Shown here in pieces: positions 17,204 through 27,323 of a stretch of DNA of 64,000 nt. The first letter of the stretch is position 1. Each line of letters opens with the position of its first letter. Under the pieces are notes generated by a model that made no database searches, had not been told where the DNA came from, and saw nothing but the letters and a program-made list of their open reading frames with translations. The position numbers and the translations under genes are program-made. This stretch comes from Dyella flava (GTDB lineage: Bacteria; Pseudomonadota; Gammaproteobacteria; Xanthomonadales; Rhodanobacteraceae): positions 272,279 through 336,278 of the forward strand of contig NZ_JADIKE010000034.1 in assembly GCF_016904955.1 (NCBI RefSeq), given 5' to 3'.

Positions 17204-17784
17204 AACCCATAAACCGGATCCACTCGCGCACCGCTGTCCTGTGCGACGAAAACATCGACACCGACCGCATCATCCCCGCACGTTTCCTCACCACCACCGA
17301 ACGCGCGGGTCTGGGCAAGTTCTGCTTCAACGACTGGCGCTATCGCCAGGACCGCAGCGACAACCCGGATTTCCCGCTCAACAAGCCCAGCGCGCACGGC
17401 TGCGCCATCCTGGTTGCCGGCCGCAATTTCGGCTGCGGCTCCTCACGCGAGCACGCACCGTGGGCGCTGCTGGATTACGGCATCCAGGCCGTGCTGTGCA
17501 GCGAGATCGCGGACATCTTCCGCGGCAATGCACTGAAGAACGGCCTGCTCGCCATCGTGCTGGATGAAGCAGAGCACCGCTGGCTGCTGCAGAACCCTGG
17601 CATTGAACTGTCCATCGACGTGCGCGAGCAGGTCATCCAGCTACCGGATGGTGGACATATCCGCTTCCAGCTCGAGCCCTTCGCGCGGCACTGCCTGCTC
17701 GATGGCGTCGACCAGCTTGGCTTCCTGCTGCAGCACGACCAGGCCATCACCCACTACGAACATCAACAGGAGAAGGCGGCATGA
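17200..17784 (+). CDS. leuD: 3-isopropylmalate dehydratase, small subunit
   Basis: 194 residues. The swivelling domain is marked by [14 protein letters not shown] and [14 protein letters not shown], both diagnostic for LeuD. The start at 17200 overlaps the leuC stop and has GGAGG eight bases upstream. It pairs with LeuC as a heterodimer. The stop overlaps leuB by four bases, so coupled translation with both neighbours is likely. Confidence 0.97.
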   Translation: MKPINRIHSRTAVLCDENIDTDRIIPARFLTTTERAGLGKFCFNDWRYRQDRSDNPDFPLNKPSAHGCAILVAGRNFGCGSSREHAPWALLDYGIQAVLCSEIADIFRGNALKNGLLAIVLDEAEHRWLLQNPGIELSIDVREQVIQLPDGGHIRFQLEPFARHCLLDGVDQLGFLLQHDQAITHYEHQQEKAA

Positions 17785-18872
17785 AGGCTCGCATCGTTAC
17801 CCTGCCCGGCGACGGCGTAGGTCCGGAAGTTACCGACGCGGCCGTGGCCGTACTGCAAGCCGTTGCCGAGCGCAGCGGACACACCTTCGCGTTCGCCTCG
17901 CACCTCATTGGTGGTTGCGCGATCGACGCCACCGGCGAGCCGCTGCCCGCCGCTACGCTGGAAGCGTGCAAGAATGCCGATGCGGTTTTTCTCGGCGCAG
18001 TGGGTGGACCGAAGTGGTCCGATCCGCACGCCAAAGTACGCCCCGAACAAGGCTTGCTGGCACTGCGCGCCGCACTCGGCGTATTCGCCAACCTGCGCCC
18101 GTTGCAGGTGCATCCCGCGCTGGCGTCGCTGTCGCCGCTGAAGAACGAAAAGCTCAAGCACGTGGACGTGCTGTTCGTACGTGAACTGACCGGCGGCGCG
18201 TACTTCGGCGCGAAGACACGCACCGTCGATGCGGCAACGGATGAATGCAAATACACCGTCGCCGAAGTCGAACGCGTCACGCGCCGCGCCTTCGAGCTGG
18301 CGCGTGAGCGCCGTCAGCATGTCACTTCGGTAGACAAGGCCAACGTGCTTGAAACATCGCGCCTGTGGCGCAGCACCGTTACGCGCATTGCCGCCGAATA
18401 CCCGGATGTAAAGCTGGAACACCAGCTGGTCGACTCCATGGCCATGCTGCTGCTGACTCAGCCTGGGCGCTATGACGTGGTGGTCACCGAAAACCTGTTC
18501 GGCGACATCCTCACCGACGAAGCGGCCGCGCTCGCCGGCTCGCTCGGTCTGCTGCCCTCCGCCTCGCTGGGCGTAGGCAAGGTCGGTTTGTACGAACCCA
18601 TTCATGGTTCTGCACCGGACATCGCCGGCCAGAACGTAGCCAATCCGCTGGGCGCAATCCTTTCCGGCGCGCTACTGCTGCGTCACTCGCTTGGTCTGGA
18701 GATTGAAGCGACCACCATCGAGGCGGCCGTGGCGCATGTGCTGACCAACGGCCCACACAGCCGCGACATCGGCGGCAAGGCCAGCACCAGCGAGATGTGC
18801 GATGCGGTGATCGCCGCGCTGGACGATGTCGCCACGCCCGCCTTTCTGTGCGGCCTGCGTGCCTGTGGTTAA
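17781..18872 (+). CDS. leuB: 3-isopropylmalate dehydrogenase
   Basis: 363 residues. [10 protein letters not shown] opens the protein, [10 protein letters not shown] and [12 protein letters not shown] follow, and [19 protein letters not shown] gives the NAD-binding loop; all are typical of LeuB. It oxidises and decarboxylates 3-isopropylmalate to 2-oxoisocaproate. The ATG overlaps the leuD stop (ATGA). It is followed by ilvD after only eight bases. Confidence 0.97.
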   Translation: MKARIVTLPGDGVGPEVTDAAVAVLQAVAERSGHTFAFASHLIGGCAIDATGEPLPAATLEACKNADAVFLGAVGGPKWSDPHAKVRPEQGLLALRAALGVFANLRPLQVHPALASLSPLKNEKLKHVDVLFVRELTGGAYFGAKTRTVDAATDECKYTVAEVERVTRRAFELARERRQHVTSVDKANVLETSRLWRSTVTRIAAEYPDVKLEHQLVDSMAMLLLTQPGRYDVVVTENLFGDILTDEAAALAGSLGLLPSASLGVGKVGLYEPIHGSAPDIAGQNVANPLGAILSGALLLRHSLGLEIEATTIEAAVAHVLTNGPHSRDIGGKASTSEMCDAVIAALDDVATPAFLCGLRACG

Positions 18873-18880
18873 GCGAGGAC

Positions 18881-20596
18881 ATGATGCGCAGTGATCTGAT
18901 CAAAACCGGCCCCGACCGCGCCCCGGCACGCGCCATGCTGCGCGCCACCGGCTTGCAGGACGGGGATATCGCTAAACCGCTGATTGCCGTCGTACATACC
19001 TGGTCCAACGTCAGTCCGTGCAATCTCAACCTGCGCGAACTGGCTGAGCATGTGTCCGCGGGCATTCGCGCCGCGGGCGGCACGCCGATCGAGTTCAACA
19101 CGATCGCCGTCACCGACGGCATCGCGATGGGCACGCCCGGCATGCGGGCGTCGTTGATCAGCCGCGAAGTCATCACCGATTCGATCGAGCTGGCCGTGGA
19201 TGGCCACTGCCTCGACGCAATGGTGGTGCTATGCGGTTGCGACAAAACCATTCCGGCCGCGGCGATGGCCATGGCGCGCTTGAACATCCCGGCGGTTGCG
19301 CTGTACGGCGGCAGCATCGCGCATGGCAATCACAACAATCACCCGATCACCATCCAGCAGGTGTTCGAAGCGGTTGGTGCGCACGGCGCAGGCAAGATCG
19401 ACGATGCCGAGCTGACCGCGGTGGAAAAAGATGCCTGCCCCGGTGCCGGCGCATGCGGCGGCCAGTTCACCGCCAACACCATGGCGATGGTGCTGCAAGC
19501 ATTGGGCTTGTCGCCGATGGGCTTCAACGATATTCCCGCGACCCATCCGGCCAAGGCGCACGCTGCCTTCCGTTGCGGTGAACTGGTCATGGATTGCCTG
19601 CACAAACAGCGTAAACCGCTGGATATCCTCACGACAACCGCGTTTCGCAATGCGGCGCGCATGGTTGCCGCCACGGCCGGCTCCACCAATGCGGTACTGC
19701 ACTTGCTGGCGATTGCACGCGAAGCCAACGTACCCTGGACGATCGAGGATTTCGAACCGGCGTCGGTGCACACGCCAGTGATTGCCGACTTGATGCCGGG
19801 CGGCCGCTACACCGCCGTCGAGCTGTTCGGCGCGGGCGGCAGCGCGCGCGTCGCGCAGGAATTAATCGCCGCGAACATGCTCGAAGACGGACCCACCGTC
19901 ACCGGCCGCAGCCTGTATGAAGAATGTGCTGCCGCGCCGCGTGCCGACCAGCAGGACGTGGTGCATCCCGTCAGCACGCCGCTGAAACCACGTGGTGGCT
20001 ATTCGATCCTGTACGGCAATCTCGCGCCGGAAGGTTGCATCCTGAAACTTGCCGGCAAGGGCGCCAATCATTTTGAAGGCGTCGCACGCGTGTTCGAAAG
20101 CGAGGAAGAGGCTTTCGCCGCGGTACAAGGCGGCAAGATCAAGCCCGGCGACGTCATCGTCATTCGCAACGAAGGTCCCGCCGGCGGTCCCGGCATGCGT
20201 GAAATGCTCGGCGTAACGGCGGCGCTGGTCGGCCGCGGCCTTGGCAACGATGTCGGCCTGATCACCGATGGCCGCTTCTCCGGTGCCACGCACGGTTTCA
20301 TGGTCGGCCACATCGCACCGGAAGCCGTACGTGGCGGGCCGATTGCGCTGCTGCGCGATGGCGATCGCATCGTCATCGACGGCGATCGTCGTGAGCTGCG
20401 CACCGACGCCGACCTGGACAGCCGTCGCGCCGAATGGAAGGTGCCACCCGCGAAAGTCACCCACGGCGCGCTCGCCAAATACGCACGTCTCGTCGGGTCC
20501 GCCTCGGATGGTGCGACCACGCATCCACGCAGCACTGTAGCCACCCCTCATCCCGTTCAACGACACACGCCCGATAAAACAGGAGTTACCGCATGA
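18881..20596 (+). CDS. ilvD: Dihydroxy-acid dehydratase
   Basis: 571 residues. Cluster ligands are visible at C47, C120 (VLCGCDKT) and C192 ([14 protein letters not shown]). The C-terminal barrel carries [19 protein letters not shown]. The three-cysteine arrangement fits dehydratases of the IlvD/EDD family; whether the cluster is 2Fe-2S or 4Fe-4S is not decided here. It dehydrates the dihydroxy acids of the Val/Leu and Ile branches. The start at 18881 (ATGATG) follows GCGAGGAC. The last 40 or so residues are a low-similarity tail that runs into the ilvC start (ATGA overlap). Confidence 0.96.
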   Translation: MMRSDLIKTGPDRAPARAMLRATGLQDGDIAKPLIAVVHTWSNVSPCNLNLRELAEHVSAGIRAAGGTPIEFNTIAVTDGIAMGTPGMRASLISREVITDSIELAVDGHCLDAMVVLCGCDKTIPAAAMAMARLNIPAVALYGGSIAHGNHNNHPITIQQVFEAVGAHGAGKIDDAELTAVEKDACPGAGACGGQFTANTMAMVLQALGLSPMGFNDIPATHPAKAHAAFRCGELVMDCLHKQRKPLDILTTTAFRNAARMVAATAGSTNAVLHLLAIAREANVPWTIEDFEPASVHTPVIADLMPGGRYTAVELFGAGGSARVAQELIAANMLEDGPTVTGRSLYEECAAAPRADQQDVVHPVSTPLKPRGGYSILYGNLAPEGCILKLAGKGANHFEGVARVFESEEEAFAAVQGGKIKPGDVIVIRNEGPAGGPGMREMLGVTAALVGRGLGNDVGLITDGRFSGATHGFMVGHIAPEAVRGGPIALLRDGDRIVIDGDRRELRTDADLDSRRAEWKVPPAKVTHGALAKYARLVGSASDGATTHPRSTVATPHPVQRHTPDKTGVTA

Positions 20597-21606
20597 CTAC
20601 CGCCACCACCGACACACTCGCCAAAGCGCGCATCGCCGTTCTCGGCTACGGCAGCCAGGGCCGCGCACACGCGCTCAACCTCAAGGACTCCGGCCTGGAT
20701 GTCGTGGTTGGACTGCGTCCCAACGGTCCCACCTGGCACAAGGCCGTCGCTGACGGTTTTCATGTGGCCGAACCGGCCGAGGCGGTGCGTGGCGCCGACC
20801 TAGTTGCGGTGCTGACACCGGACATGGTGCAGCCCACGCTGTACAAGCAAGCGATCGAGCCAAACATCAAGGCCGGCGCGGCGCTGCTGTTCGCGCATGG
20901 CTTCAATGTGCACTTCAAGCAGATCGAGCCGCGCACGGATATCGACGTCATTCTCGTTGCGCCCAAGGGCCCGGGCGCGCTGGTGCGTAGCGAATACGAA
21001 CGCGGCCGCGGCGTGCCTTGCGTATATGCCGTGCACCAGGACGCCAGCGGTCACGCCGAGGAAAAAGCCACCGCATACGCGGCCGGTATTGGTGGCGCCC
21101 GCGCGATGTTGATCAAGACCGATTTCAAGGAAGAAACCGAAACCGATCTGTTCGGCGAACAGGCCGTGCTGTGCGGCGGCGCCAGCGAGCTGGTGGTGAA
21201 GGGTTTCGAAACCCTGGTGGAAGCGGGCTATCAGCCCGAGATCGCCTATTACGAAGTACTGCACGAGCTGAAGCTGATTGTAGACCTGTTCTACGAAGGC
21301 GGCATCACGCGCATGTTGGAGTTCGTGTCAGAAACCGCGCAGTACGGCGACTACATCAGCGGCCCGCGGGTGGTGGATGCAGCGACCAAGGAGCGCATGA
21401 AGGGCGTGCTGAAGGACATCCAGGATGGCACGTTTGCGCGCAACTGGATCGCCGAATACCAGGCGGGCCTGCCCAACTACAAGCGTCTGAAGCAGGCGGA
21501 TCTGGAGCATCCGATCGAGCAGGTCGGCGCCAAGCTGCGCGCACGCATGGCGTGGCTGCAGAGCGGCGCAAAAACCAGCCAGGCACCGCTGAAGAAAGTG
21601 GGTTAA
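20593..21606 (+). CDS. ilvC: Ketol-acid reductoisomerase, class I
   Basis: 337 residues, the short class I form. An N-terminal Rossmann domain holds [17 protein letters not shown] with a basic loop suited to NADPH. The C-terminal knotted domain carries the metal ligands in [12 protein letters not shown] and [17 protein letters not shown]. It isomerises and reduces acetolactate or acetohydroxybutyrate. The ATG overlaps the ilvD stop. A 17-bp inverted repeat starts three bases after the ilvC stop. Confidence 0.97.
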   Translation: MTTATTDTLAKARIAVLGYGSQGRAHALNLKDSGLDVVVGLRPNGPTWHKAVADGFHVAEPAEAVRGADLVAVLTPDMVQPTLYKQAIEPNIKAGAALLFAHGFNVHFKQIEPRTDIDVILVAPKGPGALVRSEYERGRGVPCVYAVHQDASGHAEEKATAYAAGIGGARAMLIKTDFKEETETDLFGEQAVLCGGASELVVKGFETLVEAGYQPEIAYYEVLHELKLIVDLFYEGGITRMLEFVSETAQYGDYISGPRVVDAATKERMKGVLKDIQDGTFARNWIAEYQAGLPNYKRLKQADLEHPIEQVGAKLRARMAWLQSGAKTSQAPLKKVG

Positions 21607-21608
21607 AC

Positions 21609-21661
21609 CCATGTGGCGCTCTCCCACGTCCCCCATCCTCCGGCGGGAGAGCGCCACATGG
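21609..21661 (+). promoter_or_regulatory. 17-bp perfect hairpin inside the operon
   Basis: The segment 21609-21625 is the exact reverse complement of 21645-21661, with a 19-base loop. It follows the ilvC stop at once and ends some nine bases before the ribosome site of the VOC gene. There is no T-run, so a simple intrinsic terminator is unlikely. Protection of the upstream mRNA or reduced expression downstream are the plausible roles. Confidence 0.75.
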
Positions 21662-21681
21662 ACCTTTACAGGATCATGCCG

Positions 21682-21996
21682 ATGAAACGCTTTCACATAG
21701 CACTGGCCGTACGTGATCTCGCGGCATCGATTGCCGACTACAGCACACGTCTCGGACAGCAGCCGAATGCCGTCGTCGCTGGCAAATACGCCATGTGGCG
21801 CACTGAGCTGCTGAATTTCTCGATCAACCAGAACCCCGAGCGTACCGGCCAGTTGCGGCATATCGGATTCGAGGATGACGGCGCTGAAGGCTTTATCAGC
21901 ACACCGGACGTGAATGGCATCGAGTGGGAACACTTTTCTGCTCAAGCGCAGGACGAGCGCACCCTGGAGATGTACGGCATACCGGTCAGCGCCTGA
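21682..21996 (+). CDS. Small VOC/glyoxalase-fold protein
   Basis: 104 residues. FHIALAVRDLAASIADYSTRLG is the classic first strand and helix of a vicinal-oxygen-chelate module, and EWEHFSAQ near the end supplies a possible metal-binding Glu. Only one betaalphabetabetabeta unit pair is present, so it should act as a dimer. Catalysis cannot be inferred. The ATG at 21682 has AGGA eight bases upstream and is preferred to 21613, 21658 or 21676. It is embedded in the branched-chain operon between ilvC and ilvG, which hints at a link to keto-acid metabolism, but that is inference. Confidence 0.75.
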   Translation: MKRFHIALAVRDLAASIADYSTRLGQQPNAVVAGKYAMWRTELLNFSINQNPERTGQLRHIGFEDDGAEGFISTPDVNGIEWEHFSAQAQDERTLEMYGIPVSA

Positions 21997-22072
21997 AGCC
22001 TTTTGGTAACACCCGGATCATCGGCTCACAACAAGACAACGACACACGCTTTGAAAAACACCAGGGACTGAC

Positions 22073-23947
22073 GTGAACATGCCATTGCCGAAACCTTTGT
22101 TCGCCGCCGATGCCATTCCGGGCAACGCGCGCCATCCGCTCGCAGGAAAGGACCTGAGCGGTGCGGATGTCGTCGTACAAGTTCTGGCTGAACAAGGGGT
22201 CGACGTACTCTTCGGCTATTCCGGTGGGGCGATCCTGCCTGTCTACGACGCCATTTTCCGGCATAACGCCGAGCACCCGAATCCCGATGACAGCGAACCG
22301 ATGCCGCTGATCGTGCCGGCCAACGAACAAGGTGCGGGCTTCATGGCTTCCGGTTACGCGCGTGCGTCCGGCAAGGTCGGCGTGGCGGTGGTCACCTCCG
22401 GCCCGGGCGCGACCAATATGGTGACACCGGTGCGCGATTCGACTGCCGATTCGATTCCGATGATCGTGATCTGCGGCCAGGTCGCGACGCAGGCGATCGG
22501 CAGCGACGCCTTCCAGGAAGCGCCAATCAGCAACATCATGGGCTCCTGCGCCAAGCATGTCTTTCTGGTGACCGAGGCATCGCAGCTGGAAGTCACCATG
22601 CGTACGGCTTTCACCATCGCACGCAGCGGACGCCCCGGCCCGGTGGTGGTGGATGTGCCGAAGGATATCCAGAACGCCATCATCCGCTTTCAGGGCGAGG
22701 GTGAGCTGCCCCTTCCCGGTTATCGCGCACGCCTGCGCGCGATTGAACAGGCCACGCTCAGTGATGCGCAATGCGCGAGCTTTTTCGCGGCGTTGTCACG
22801 CGCAAAGCATCCGTTGATCTACGCCGGAGGCGGCATCATCGCCAGCGGTGCGGCATCGGTGCTGCGTACATTCGTCGACCGTTTCGGCCTGCCGGTCACG
22901 ACCACCCTGATGGGCATCGGCGGCTACGACACCACCGATCCGCTGGCGCTGCACATGCTCGGCATGCACGGCACCGCCTACGCGAATTACGCGGTGGAAG
23001 ATTGCGACTTTCTGCTCGCGCTGGGCGCACGCTTCGATGACCGCGTCGCGGGCGTCCCTGCGCAATTCGCGCCAAAAGCGAAGTTCATCGCGCACATCGA
23101 CATCGATCCGGCCGAGATCGACAAGGTCAAGCACGCGGACTGGCATCATGTGGGACCGTTGGATCGCGCGCTGCAACGACTGGCGGAATACGGCAAGGCA
23201 AACCATCCGTCACCTTGCCTGACTGAGTGGCATACGCATATCGCGTCGCTCAAGCATACCCACGCCATGAACTACGATCGCGACAGCGCGCTGATTCAGC
23301 CTTACGCCGTACTGGAGGAGATCAATCGGCATACGCAAGGCCACGCCATCATCAGTACCGGTGTGGGCCAGCATCAGATGTGGGCGGCGCAGTACCTGGA
23401 TTTCCGCGAGCCACGGCATTGGCTCACCTCAGGCTCCATGGGCACGATGGGCTTCGGCCTGCCCGCCGCGATCGGCGCGCAATTTGCCCGGCGCGATGCG
23501 CTGGTCATCGATATCGACGGTGACGCCAGTATCCGCATGAACCTGGGTGAGCTGGAAACCGTGACCACCTACGGCCTGCCGCTGAAGATCGTCGTGCTCA
23601 ACAACGTCGGCGACGGCATGGTGCGGCAGTGGCAAAAGCTGTTTTTCAAGGGCCGTTTTGCCTCATCCGACAAGAGCCTGCATCGCAAGGATTTCGTACG
23701 CGCCGCCGAAGCCGACGGTTTCGCCTGGGCGCGGCGACTGGAACACCGCGAAGACCTGGCCGACACGATCGCCGCGTTTCTGGCGTTCGACGGCCCGGCC
23801 TTTCTGGAGGTGATGATCGACCCGGATGCCGGCGTCTATCCCATGGTCGGCCCCGGCGCCAATTACTCGCAAATGATTACCGGCGATTTCATTCCCTCGC
23901 GCGCGGTTTCGCACACCGGCGAAACCGCCGCTTCCGACAGCTTCTGA
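22073..23947 (+). CDS. ilvG: Acetolactate synthase, large (catalytic) subunit
   Basis: 624 residues (or 622 from the ATG at 22079; the GTG at 22073 is better placed after AGGGA). Thiamine-diphosphate enzyme: [17 protein letters not shown] and the catalytic Glu in [18 protein letters not shown] are N-terminal, a FAD-associated middle domain follows, and [16 protein letters not shown] is the Mg-ThDP motif near residue 482. It joins two pyruvates, or pyruvate and 2-oxobutyrate. The ilvG name follows from its pairing with a short IlvM-type subunit. It is slightly longer than the usual 550-590 residues, mainly at the N-terminus. Confidence 0.95.
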   Translation: MNMPLPKPLFAADAIPGNARHPLAGKDLSGADVVVQVLAEQGVDVLFGYSGGAILPVYDAIFRHNAEHPNPDDSEPMPLIVPANEQGAGFMASGYARASGKVGVAVVTSGPGATNMVTPVRDSTADSIPMIVICGQVATQAIGSDAFQEAPISNIMGSCAKHVFLVTEASQLEVTMRTAFTIARSGRPGPVVVDVPKDIQNAIIRFQGEGELPLPGYRARLRAIEQATLSDAQCASFFAALSRAKHPLIYAGGGIIASGAASVLRTFVDRFGLPVTTTLMGIGGYDTTDPLALHMLGMHGTAYANYAVEDCDFLLALGARFDDRVAGVPAQFAPKAKFIAHIDIDPAEIDKVKHADWHHVGPLDRALQRLAEYGKANHPSPCLTEWHTHIASLKHTHAMNYDRDSALIQPYAVLEEINRHTQGHAIISTGVGQHQMWAAQYLDFREPRHWLTSGSMGTMGFGLPAAIGAQFARRDALVIDIDGDASIRMNLGELETVTTYGLPLKIVVLNNVGDGMVRQWQKLFFKGRFASSDKSLHRKDFVRAAEADGFAWARRLEHREDLADTIAAFLAFDGPAFLEVMIDPDAGVYPMVGPGANYSQMITGDFIPSRAVSHTGETAASDSF

Positions 23948-23978
23948 CCCGCAACGAACCACTGAACTGGACCTGCCC

Positions 23979-24218
23979 ATGCAACACACGCTTTCCATCC
24001 TTCTGCAGAACGAAGCCGGTGCGCTGGTGCGCGTGGCAGGTCTGTTTGCCGCACGCGGCCACAATATCGACACGCTGACGGTGGCCGCCACCACCGACCC
24101 GGCCGTTTCGCGCCTGACTCTCACGGTGCGCGGCGACGACGCCACGCTGACCCAGATCCTGCAACAGACCCGCAAACTGGTCGATGTGTTGCAAGTCGAG
24201 CATCCGGCCCAGGCATGA
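23979..24218 (+). CDS. ilvM: Acetolactate synthase, short regulatory subunit
   Basis: 79 residues forming a single ACT domain. [31 protein letters not shown] is the canonical first half. This is the short IlvM-like type, lacking the C-terminal domain of IlvH/IlvN, so feedback control may differ from those enzymes. It is 31 bases after ilvG and overlaps ilvA by ATGA, consistent with a catalytic-regulatory pair. Confidence 0.93.
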   Translation: MQHTLSILLQNEAGALVRVAGLFAARGHNIDTLTVAATTDPAVSRLTLTVRGDDATLTQILQQTRKLVDVLQVEHPAQA

Positions 24219-25780
24219 ACGCCAAACTGCTGCCCAACGACGACGATCCTGTGTTGACGGCCGCTTCGGTGCTGCGTCGCGCCGAATCGGCACGGGTCTA
24301 CGAAGTGGCGCATCACACGGCGCTTGAAGCGGCGACACTGCTTTCCGCACGCCTCGGATCCACTGTCTTGCTGAAGCGCGAAGACCAGCAGCCGGTATTT
24401 TCGTTCAAGCTGCGCGGCGCGTATAACCGCATGGCACAACTGCATGCGAACGAAAGGGCACGCGGCGTGATTGCCGCCTCGGCCGGCAATCACGCACAGG
24501 GCGTGGCGCTGGCCGCCTCGCGACTGGGAATTCGCGCCACTATCGTGATGCCGGTAACGGCGCCGCAGGTGAAGGTGGATGCCGTTCGACGCTTCGGCGG
24601 CGCGTTTACCGAAGTGGTGCTGGCCGGCGATTCGTATAGCGACGCGCAAGCCGAAGCCATGCGTCTGTGCGCGGCGATGAACGCCACCTTCGTGCACCCG
24701 TTCGACGACCTTGACGTGATCGCCGGCCAGGCGACGATCGGCTTGGAAATCCTTGCGCAGTATCCGGAATCCTTGCATGCCGTCTTCGTACCGATCGGCG
24801 GCGGCGGCCTGGCTGCGGGCATTGCCTCGGTGATCAAGGCGCGACGCCCCGATGTGCGCATCATCGGCGTGCAGGCCAGCGATGCCGACTCCATGGCACG
24901 GGCGCTCGATGCCGGCACGCGCATATCGCTGAATGACGTAGGTCTGTTTGCCGATGGCACGGCCGTGAAGCAAGTGGGTGCGCTGACCTTTTCGCTATGT
25001 CAGCACTACGTCGATGAGGTACTGCGCGTGGACACCGACGCGATCTGCGCGGCGATCCGCGATATTTACCAGGATACGCGCAGCATTCCAGAGCCTTCCG
25101 GTGCGCTTGCCGTGGCTGGACTCAAGCAATACGTGGCCGGTCATGGTCCCGCTGACGGGGCACTGGTCGCGGTGGTTTCCGGCGCCAACATGAATTTCGA
25201 CCGCTTGCGCTTTGTCGCAGAGCGTGCGGAAGTCGGCGAACAGCGTGAAGCCGTGTTTGCCGTGACCATTCCCGAGCAACGCGGCAGCTTTCACCGCTTC
25301 TGCAACGCGCTCGGCCAGCACTCGATCACCGAATTCAATTACCGCATCGGCGATGCACACGCCGCGCACATCTTTGTCGGCGTGCAGACCGCCCAGCGCG
25401 GCGAACGAGAAGCCTTGGCGGCGGCCTTCCGCGCGAATGACTTCAGGGTGCTCGACCTGACCGATGACGAGCTGGCAAAGCTGCATCTGCGTCATATGAT
25501 CGGCGGCCGGTCACCACTGGCGCGCGACGAACGCCTGTATCGCTTCGACTTTCCGGAACGGCCCGGTGCGCTGGCCCGCTTTCTGGACCGCATGCACCCC
25601 GACTGGAATATCAGCCTGTTCCACTATCGCAATCACGGTGCCGACTACGGTCGCATTCTGGTCGGCATTCAGGCACCTGCCAGCGAGCACGAGTTGTTGA
25701 GATACTTCCTGTCGAGCCTGGGTTATCCCTATATCGACGAGAGCGACAATCCGGCTTACCGCCTGCTGTTATGCGCGTAA
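24215..25780 (+). CDS. ilvA: Threonine dehydratase, biosynthetic
   Basis: 521 residues. PLP lysine at about K65 in [22 protein letters not shown] forms the phosphate-binding loop. Two ACT-like regulatory domains follow (from about residues 345 and 430), beginning [22 protein letters not shown] and [17 protein letters not shown], so allosteric control by isoleucine is expected. It deaminates threonine to 2-oxobutyrate, feeding isoleucine synthesis. It is the last gene of the operon. Its final 12 bases overlap the convergent FosX-like gene. Confidence 0.96.
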   Translation: MNAKLLPNDDDPVLTAASVLRRAESARVYEVAHHTALEAATLLSARLGSTVLLKREDQQPVFSFKLRGAYNRMAQLHANERARGVIAASAGNHAQGVALAASRLGIRATIVMPVTAPQVKVDAVRRFGGAFTEVVLAGDSYSDAQAEAMRLCAAMNATFVHPFDDLDVIAGQATIGLEILAQYPESLHAVFVPIGGGGLAAGIASVIKARRPDVRIIGVQASDADSMARALDAGTRISLNDVGLFADGTAVKQVGALTFSLCQHYVDEVLRVDTDAICAAIRDIYQDTRSIPEPSGALAVAGLKQYVAGHGPADGALVAVVSGANMNFDRLRFVAERAEVGEQREAVFAVTIPEQRGSFHRFCNALGQHSITEFNYRIGDAHAAHIFVGVQTAQRGEREALAAAFRANDFRVLDLTDDELAKLHLRHMIGGRSPLARDERLYRFDFPERPGALARFLDRMHPDWNISLFHYRNHGADYGRILVGIQAPASEHELLRYFLSSLGYPYIDESDNPAYRLLLCA

Positions 25781-26164
25781 CGTGCCACGTGCAAGGTTGA
25801 GGTCCTCCTCGAGCGAGCCGCCGGCATCGAGTTCGAAGACGTGGTTGTCGTAGTCCATGAAATACAGGGCCGTGTCTTCGCGCGCCATGAAGTGCTCGAC
25901 ATCGAACGCAGCCAGCTTGTTGGCGCAGTCCCGCAACTGGTCGCGGCTGACTTCCAGTGCGATATGGTCACCATTGCGGGTAGCCGGGCCGTCGCCCTGG
26001 CGCAGCACGAACCAAATATCGCCGAGCTTCGCAAAGCTTTGCGGATGACCTTTGTCGCCAGGATGGTTGGCGATCACCTGCGCATCCAATACCCCGGCAA
26101 ATAGCTCCGCGGTGCGCGCAGGATCACGCACGATCAGTGCGATATGACTGATGGTCGTGAACAT
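25769..26164 (-). CDS. FosX-like VOC-family protein
   Basis: 131 residues of one VOC fold. ISHIALIVRDPARTAELF, GDHIALEV and YFMDYDNHVFELDAG resemble the FosA/FosB/FosX group, with metal ligands apparently the first two His and the final Glu. However, the active-site Glu expected near residue 44 of FosX is not seen (the segment reads DAQVIANHPGDKGH), so fosfomycin hydrolysis is doubtful. The ATG at 26164 gives the usual N-terminus. It is convergent with ilvA and overlaps its 3' end by 12 bases. Confidence 0.7.
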   Translation of the reverse strand: MFTTISHIALIVRDPARTAELFAGVLDAQVIANHPGDKGHPQSFAKLGDIWFVLRQGDGPATRNGDHIALEVSRDQLRDCANKLAAFDVEHFMAREDTALYFMDYDNHVFELDAGGSLEEDLNLARGTLRA

Positions 26165-26293
26165 GAACGGCTCCGGCCCCAATGCGGTGGACGATCCTAG
26201 ACCGCCCCTCCGTGACCGGCAATGTACCACCCCCACCGTGGGAGTGGCCTAATGCACAGTTTCGGATGGAAGACTGCACGCTAAACTTGCCGG

Positions 26294-27319
26294 ATGGCCC
26301 CGACCTCCCGCAAGCGCCCACGGCGCAACCCTCCTGTGCCGGCTACCAGCCGCGCGCGCCCCGTTGCCACCTCTGCGGCGGGAAAGCCGCCGCGTCCCGC
26401 CGATAGCTCCACCCGCGCGACGCGCGTGCTGGATTGGCTGTTGCAGAAATTGCCACAGCAACAGCGAGAGAAAGCGCGCGACATCCTGGTGCTGACCCGC
26501 ATGGATCGGCCGATCGGCGCCCTGCTATTGCTGTGGCCGACCTGGTGGGCGCTATGGCTGGCTGCCGGCGATTTCCCGCCATGGAAGCCCATGGTGATCT
26601 TTACGCTCGGGGTTTTTGCGATGCGCGCCGCCGGCTGCGCCATCAATGATTTTGCCGACCGCAAGCTGGATCCCCAGGTTGCCCGCACCGCGGGTCGCCC
26701 CATCGCCGCCGGCCGGGTCACGCCACGCGAAGCGCTGATCGTCTTTGCGGTCTTGCTGTTGATCTCCTTTGGGCTCGTGCTGCTTACCAATGCGCTGACC
26801 ATCAAGCTTTCATTTATCGGGGCGGCGCTGGCCGCGCTTTATCCTTTCACCAAGCGCTATACCGATCTTCCGCAAGTGGTGCTGGGCGCCGCCTTCGGCT
26901 GGTCGATTCCGATGGCTTTCGCCGCCGTGCAAAACAATGTGCCGCCGGTCGGCTGGGTGCTGTTTATCGCCAACATCCTCTGGTCGGTGATCTACGACAC
27001 CGAATACGCGATGGTGGATCGCGACGACGACCTCAAGGTTGGCGCGCGCTCAACCGCCATCCTTTTTGGCGACGCGGATCTCCTGATCATCGGCATACTC
27101 ATGGGCACCTTTATCACGGCCATGGTGATGGTTGGCACACGCGCCCATCTGAGCTGGCCGTATTGGCTTTCGATGGCGGCGACGGCCGCACTGTTCGGCT
27201 GGCAACAATGGCTGATCCGCAACCGCGAGCGCGACGCCTGCCTCGCAGCTTTTCGGCACAACAACTGGCTGGGGCTTACGCTGTGGATTGGCATCGCCCT
27301 GGCGCTTGCGGTGCGTTGA
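26294..27319 (+). CDS. ubiA: 4-hydroxybenzoate polyprenyltransferase UbiA
   Basis: 341 residues with about eight membrane helices. The first Asp-rich motif NDFADRKLD is at 118-126 and the second, DTEYAMVDRDDD, near 236-247. They bind Mg and polyprenyl diphosphate. The RPIGALLLLWPTWWALW start of the core is UbiA-specific. It attaches the isoprenoid tail in ubiquinone synthesis at the inner membrane. The first 45-60 residues are basic and Pro/Ala-rich, an extension over E. coli UbiA; a GTG at 26426 could be the true start. Its stop is four bases from that of the convergent gene. Confidence 0.93.
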   Translation: MAPTSRKRPRRNPPVPATSRARPVATSAAGKPPRPADSSTRATRVLDWLLQKLPQQQREKARDILVLTRMDRPIGALLLLWPTWWALWLAAGDFPPWKPMVIFTLGVFAMRAAGCAINDFADRKLDPQVARTAGRPIAAGRVTPREALIVFAVLLLISFGLVLLTNALTIKLSFIGAALAALYPFTKRYTDLPQVVLGAAFGWSIPMAFAAVQNNVPPVGWVLFIANILWSVIYDTEYAMVDRDDDLKVGARSTAILFGDADLLIIGILMGTFITAMVMVGTRAHLSWPYWLSMAATAALFGWQQWLIRNRERDACLAAFRHNNWLGLTLWIGIALALAVR

Positions 27320-27323
27320 ACCA

